Source: JBBAAW01 sp964574405 (GTDB taxonomy: Bacteria; Patescibacteriota; WWE3; UBA101185; UBA10185). Taken from it: DNA of 7,164 nucleotides. The position numbers were made by a program, and so were the translations under genes. The stretch covers positions 1-7,164 of the forward strand of contig CAZNNN010000031.1 in assembly GCA_964574405.1 (NCBI GenBank), read 5' to 3'. Of the stretch, positions 4,009 through 7,164 are shown in pieces. A model generated the notes under the pieces. It saw nothing but the letters and a program-made list of their open reading frames with translations, was not told the DNA's origin and ran no database searches. Position 1 is the first letter of the stretch, and every line of letters begins with the position of its first letter.

Positions 4009-6390
4009 TTAAATAGCTGCAAAAGAAAAAACCGCTCCACTTAAAGCAATTTCGTCTTTAAAAACCCCTACGGTGTCAACCTGCAACAGAGGAGAATCTT
4101 GGGTTGGTTCGTAGTTTTCTGCTTTATCGCTAGATCTAAACAAAATGGCGTAAATACCGTCTTTTATCACTTGTGTTTGGGTTAGATATTCTTCCCACGA
4201 GCTTCCGCCATCTAAAGAGTAAAAAGTTTTATCAACTCCAGATTCGGTTGCTCCGTCCACAGCAGTTAAAGAAATCATTGGGGACTCTGTGTACCAGTTT
4301 CCATCTTTTTGCCCCGTTATAGCAATGGTTGTAACCGGTGGGTTGGCATCTATTTTTTCTCCAAACACGGCAAATTCGCTTAGGTGGTTTGCCAAGCCCG
4401 TTAGGCGCTTGGTTGTTTCGTTCCAAGTGGTTGTTAGTTGATTCCACACCATGTTATTGGGGTCAAAGTACATGATTTTTAATGTTTCCGTGGCAATGTT
4501 GGAAAAGTTCGCCTGGGTTAAGTCAAACGAAATTTCCAAGTCGTTAGCAAATTGAGAAATCTGGTTTTTTACATTGTCGTACGCTTCTACCAGTAGGGCA
4601 GTGCCACGGATATATTTTAGGACTTGGTTCGCCAGTTCCACATGGCTAGAACCTGTTTTTTTAATACTAAGAGTAACTTCTGTATTCAAAGTATTTTCCG
4701 GAATGACTATCACAGCGTTTTCTCCTGCTAACGAGCCTCCGTCTTTTAATAAATACACAGAGTTTACTGTCAATAAATCCTCCCACAAGTAAGCACTTTC
4801 CGAGCCAGCATGATCGCCCAAAGCGTCTGTCCAGCTATACGCCTCCCAAGGGTCTTCTTTGGTGTTGTCCTGCCAGGCGTAGGGATCAACTCGTCCGTCG
4901 GGAGTGTCGTCTAAAAAGTTTCCGTTACCGTTTTTATCGTATCGCACCCCAAAATGGAGATGAGGCCCACTAGTATTTCCCGTCATGCCCACCAAGCCAA
5001 TTTGCTCACCTTTATCTATCCATTTTTCGCTCGACTTGTTGGTAAAAAGTCCTTCTTTTTGTAGGTGTAAGTATTGTGTTTGGTAGCCGTTTTGGTGGTC
5101 AATTTTAATAGTATTTCCACCACCCGTTGTGTACAAGTATGAGGCATAGCCGGGAGCTGGAGCTAAAATAGGCGTGCCGTATTTGAGTCCAAAATCTACT
5201 CCATCGTGGCTTGAATAGTACAGTGTGGGCGTTTTTTCCCTGTCGCCCCAAAAATTGGTAGTGGTGTTAGCTTCTTCTAACGGTTCACTTTTATATGGAT
5301 ACGCTAAAAGGGGATAGGAATGATCAAAATAGGAGGTTATGGTATCAGTTTGGTCACTCATAGTAGTGCGTGCCCAAAGCTTGGCAATAAAAGGTTGGGT
5401 TTTTGGTATAAAAGGCGCAACTTTGTAGCGGTATAAACCCGTTCCTGGGCTAGTGGCAAAGATAAAGCCGGGGGATGAGGCTAGCCACGATAAATTATGT
5501 ACATAATTATTTATATTACTTTCTGGGGTAACATCCTGCCAAGTTTTTCCTTTATCGGTTGACTTTAAGATGTTGTAATAGCCTGTGTAATTGCTGTGGG
5601 ATGACGCATAATAAGTATTGTTATAGTAAGTTATGGCGTAGCAGGGGTTGGGACTCCAGTCCACAACTGGGTAAAAAGTTTGTCCAGAATCGGTGGATCT
5701 GTAAATTCCGCCCGTGGTTCCGCTACACGCTAGCCAAATGTTGTCTACAATGCTTACGCCGGATAAGTAACCAGAAACATTTTTACCTAAAATTTCCCAA
5801 GTAGCTCCACAGTCGTAAGAAATATAGTTATTATAGTAATCGGAAGTGATAGCCGTGTTACCATAAACGCTTATGCCCAAGATATCGCCACCATACATAC
5901 CGTCGCCCAACTTTTGTACCCAAGTATCTCCTCCGTCTTGTGATACCCATAGCCCGTGGCTGTAACCACCCAAGATAATATTATCCCCACAAACTGCCAC
6001 GCTGGCGGCAGAAAAACCAGGTCCAATTTTTGACCAGGAAGCCCCTTTATCATCAGATTCATATAACCCAGGTGGATCTTCTATGCCCCAATAGTAAATA
6101 GTGGCATATAACTTGCCGTTGCCATAAGCGATGTCGGTTATGCCTCGACCCTCTAAACCGCTTGGCATCCAGGTTTCCCCCAAGTCGTGCGACACAAAAA
6201 CCCCATTATACGGATTCCAATTGCTATTAAACTCGCCCGCGTAGATGCCGTACGGGGTAACTTCTAAAGTATAAAAGGGTTTAGGAATGGTAAGTTTTTC
6301 CCAAGTTCCCACCTCTTGTGCCCGTGTTTTTGGGGTTGCAACGGTAAATATAGCCAATACTACTACAACTATTGTTGCAACTTTACGCAT
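4009..6390 (-). CDS. Secreted Asp-box propeller / M23 metallopeptidase / OmpL47-like protein
   Basis: A 793-residue exported protein likely to cut peptidoglycan cross-links at the cell surface. Residues 1-24 form a signal peptide (MRK, hydrophobic core, cleavage after TRA or nearby). A beta-propeller follows with six sialidase-type Asp boxes: SHDLGETW (67), SDDKGASW (112), SQDGGDTW (150), SYDCGATW (191), STDSGQTF (232), STDKGKTW (277). The M23/LytM domain spans about 385-505: zinc ligands H395-x3-D399 and H479, with H442 (YLHL) and H477 (of HLH) as the expected catalytic pair, so the site is complete. Residues 545-680 resemble a ZU5-like beta module (VIPENTL...LANHLSEFAVFGE). Residues 684-772 match the OmpL47/Ig-like type (PPVTTIAITG...FYSLDGGSSW...FRSSDKAEN). 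There is no LPXTG-type anchor; the tail ends in a hydrophobic GAVFSFAAI. No Shine-Dalgarno sequence precedes the ATG. Domain calls are strong; the target glycan or peptide is unknown. Confidence 0.93.
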   Translation of the reverse strand: MRKVATIVVVVLAIFTVATPKTRAQEVGTWEKLTIPKPFYTLEVTPYGIYAGEFNSNWNPYNGVFVSHDLGETWMPSGLEGRGITDIAYGNGKLYATIYYWGIEDPPGLYESDDKGASWSKIGPGFSAASVAVCGDNIILGGYSHGLWVSQDGGDTWVQKLGDGMYGGDILGISVYGNTAITSDYYNNYISYDCGATWEILGKNVSGYLSGVSIVDNIWLACSGTTGGIYRSTDSGQTFYPVVDWSPNPCYAITYYNNTYYASSHSNYTGYYNILKSTDKGKTWQDVTPESNINNYVHNLSWLASSPGFIFATSPGTGLYRYKVAPFIPKTQPFIAKLWARTTMSDQTDTITSYFDHSYPLLAYPYKSEPLEEANTTTNFWGDREKTPTLYYSSHDGVDFGLKYGTPILAPAPGYASYLYTTGGGNTIKIDHQNGYQTQYLHLQKEGLFTNKSSEKWIDKGEQIGLVGMTGNTSGPHLHFGVRYDKNGNGNFLDDTPDGRVDPYAWQDNTKEDPWEAYSWTDALGDHAGSESAYLWEDLLTVNSVYLLKDGGSLAGENAVIVIPENTLNTEVTLSIKKTGSSHVELANQVLKYIRGTALLVEAYDNVKNQISQFANDLEISFDLTQANFSNIATETLKIMYFDPNNMVWNQLTTTWNETTKRLTGLANHLSEFAVFGEKIDANPPVTTIAITGQKDGNWYTESPMISLTAVDGATESGVDKTFYSLDGGSSWEEYLTQTQVIKDGIYAILFRSSDKAENYEPTQDSPLLQVDTVGVFKDEIALSGAVFSFAAI

Positions 6391-6396
6391 GTTTAA

Positions 6397-6424
6397 AGTC
6401 TAACGGAGAAATTTATTAATACAA
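6397..6424 (-). promoter_or_regulatory. Possible promoter of the M23 peptidase gene
   Basis: On the minus strand TAGACT (6402-6397) ends six bases before ATG 6390, matching the leaderless spacing of the other genes, and TTGTAT (6424-6419) lies 16 bases upstream. Both boxes are weak (4/6 and 3/6 to consensus), so this rests mainly on position. Confidence 0.3.
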
Positions 6425-6452
6425 GATAGTCTTCTCTAGGATTACTAGAATT

Positions 6453-6480
6453 TTGACATCCTACCAAGGTCATTTATAAT
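6453..6480 (+). promoter_or_regulatory. Consensus sigma-70-type promoter of the bpsA-like gene, probably leaderless
   Basis: TTGACA (6453-6458) and TATAAT (6475-6480) are both perfect consensus hexamers with 16-base spacing. The -10 box ends seven bases before ATG 6488, so the transcript should begin at or one base from the start codon, and there is no Shine-Dalgarno sequence. This is the strongest promoter in the window. Confidence 0.82.
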
Positions 6481-6487
6481 GTCACCC

Positions 6488-7164
6488 ATGCTTTCTATGT
6501 TGGATATACAATATAAAAACCCTGCTTTGAGAAAAGCGCATATTAACGGTATATTCTATTTTCTCAAGAATTTTGCGCCACTCCGCAGTTCCCAGCTAAT
6601 TTCCCTTACGGGATTTCCCAAGGAAACCCTTCGCGTGTTTAAATTGTCAATTAGAGATCTGTTGGACACTCCAGAAGGGGATAATTTGGCTCTAAACAGC
6701 CTTGGGGAGGCTTTTGTGGCAAAGGAAAACCCCCAGCCTTACAAATGGTCGCTTTTAGAGTATGAAAACGCGAATTTAGAGGCTAAAATTTTAGAAGTCC
6801 GTAAAACTTGCTCTGGCGACCCTAAAAGGCAGTTTGATCAGTTTTTTGCCTCGGCTAAAACCTCTGTTTCCAAAGCTTTAGTTGTACAAGCCAAGGGTTT
6901 ATTGGAGGATAAGGCTAAAATTGCTCTTTTGGGCGACGACGATGTAGTGTCGTTAGTGCTTGCCCTACTTAATCCGGCATTGGAAATCACTGTTTTTGAA
7001 ATCGATCAGGATATAATCAGCACCATTACCAAGGGCGCGGAGCTTTTGGGTATAAAGAATATTCAAACCGTTATTTACGACGCTAGAAACAGCCTAGACA
7101 AGCATTTTAGTAATAAATTTGATGTTGTTTTAACCGATCCGCCCTATACCAAATCCGGTTTTGG
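6488..7164 (+). CDS. Branched-polyamine synthase, BpsA family (DUF43), 3' end outside window
   Basis: Members of this family add aminopropyl groups from decarboxylated S-adenosylmethionine to spermidine, giving N4-bis(aminopropyl)spermidine, a branched polyamine studied in thermophiles; the enzyme is cytoplasmic. The visible 225 residues start with a winged-helix-like domain (about 15-80: FYFLKNFAPLRSSQLISLTG...LALNSLGEAFV). Then come the family linker PKRQFDQFFASAKTS (112-126) and a Rossmann methyltransferase-like domain: LLGDDDVVSLVLALL (147-161) with the GDDD motif that carries the key Asp in the archaeal enzyme, VFEIDQD (169-175) as the cofactor-binding acidic strand, and FDVVLTDPPYT (211-221). 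All core motifs seen are intact. ATG 6488 is chosen from promoter position; ATG 6497 is also possible. It is transcribed divergently from the M23 gene. The product may be a different branched polyamine in this organism. Confidence 0.88.
   Translation, partial: MLSMLDIQYKNPALRKAHINGIFYFLKNFAPLRSSQLISLTGFPKETLRVFKLSIRDLLDTPEGDNLALNSLGEAFVAKENPQPYKWSLLEYENANLEAKILEVRKTCSGDPKRQFDQFFASAKTSVSKALVVQAKGLLEDKAKIALLGDDDVVSLVLALLNPALEITVFEIDQDIISTITKGAELLGIKNIQTVIYDARNSLDKHFSNKFDVVLTDPPYTKSGF

Noticed and set aside
4383..4430. Inverted repeats around CCAAGC in the peptidase gene
   Set aside because: Stems of six or fewer base pairs within conserved coding sequence, not matching the palindromic element.
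4574..5804. Plus-strand open frames at 4574-4792 and 5559-5804
   Set aside because: Antisense to the M23 peptidase gene, with no family resemblance and no translation signals.
6431..6450. CTAG-GATTA-CTAG as an operator between the divergent peptidase and bpsA genes
   Set aside because: A four-base stem is too short to support a binding site in the absence of a regulator or a second copy.
1..7164. CRISPR array, tRNA or rRNA genes, or a transposase
   Set aside because: No regularly spaced repeats, no tRNA-like cloverleaf that I could recognise, no rRNA-like conserved segments and no transposase or integrase motifs in any supported gene.

Overview
The window looks like chromosomal DNA of a small-genome bacterium, most plausibly from the Candidate Phyla Radiation (Microgenomates-like). 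This rests on protein style: a membrane-anchored protein with an N-terminal GFAHPLLLII-type segment, a stand-alone RnlA-type HEPN domain, and a secreted Asp-box propeller joined to an M23 peptidase. It is an inference. The standard code is used and coding is dense, with no gene-free stretch over 300 bases.

Layout. 1-999 (-): family 4 glycosyltransferase, cut by the left edge. 1000-1068: divergent promoter region in which two extended -10 boxes on opposite strands overlap. 1069-1566 (+): anchored extracytoplasmic protein, overlapping by 17 bases a HEPN-type putative RNase (1550-2053). 2054-2151: a 63-base hairpin and the mnmA promoter. 2152-3324 (+): mnmA, tRNA U34 2-thiouridylase. 3338-3844 (+): an orphan gene of unknown function with an almost complete Shine-Dalgarno sequence. 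3867-3947: a second, diverged copy of the mnmA 3' end. 4009-6390 (-): secreted 793-residue M23 metallopeptidase. 6391-6487: divergent promoters. 6488-7164 (+): a branched-polyamine synthase (BpsA family), cut by the right edge.

Two signals stand out. First, a 61-base palindromic element lies inside two unrelated genes, the glycosyltransferase (354-414) and mnmA (3119-3179). Both copies have the same orientation relative to the coding strand but sit in different reading frames, and both fall where each protein is longer than its family. They are 51/61 identical. Eight of the ten differences form four compensatory base-pair swaps, and the other two are unpaired. The element is open in all three sense frames. 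It resembles in concept the Rickettsia palindromic elements that insert in frame into genes. Second, the last 25 codons of mnmA occur twice, on either side of the orphan gene, and differ only at six synonymous third positions. This is the mark of an insertion or recombination that rebuilt the mnmA end and left the old end behind.

Several genes (glycosyltransferase, mnmA, bpsA, perhaps the peptidase) have a -10 box ending six or seven bases before the ATG, which suggests leaderless transcripts. The orphan gene with its strong Shine-Dalgarno sequence is the exception, consistent with a foreign origin. The genes do not form one pathway: surface and envelope functions (glycosyltransferase, anchored protein, M23 peptidase) alternate with RNA functions (HEPN, MnmA) and polyamine synthesis.
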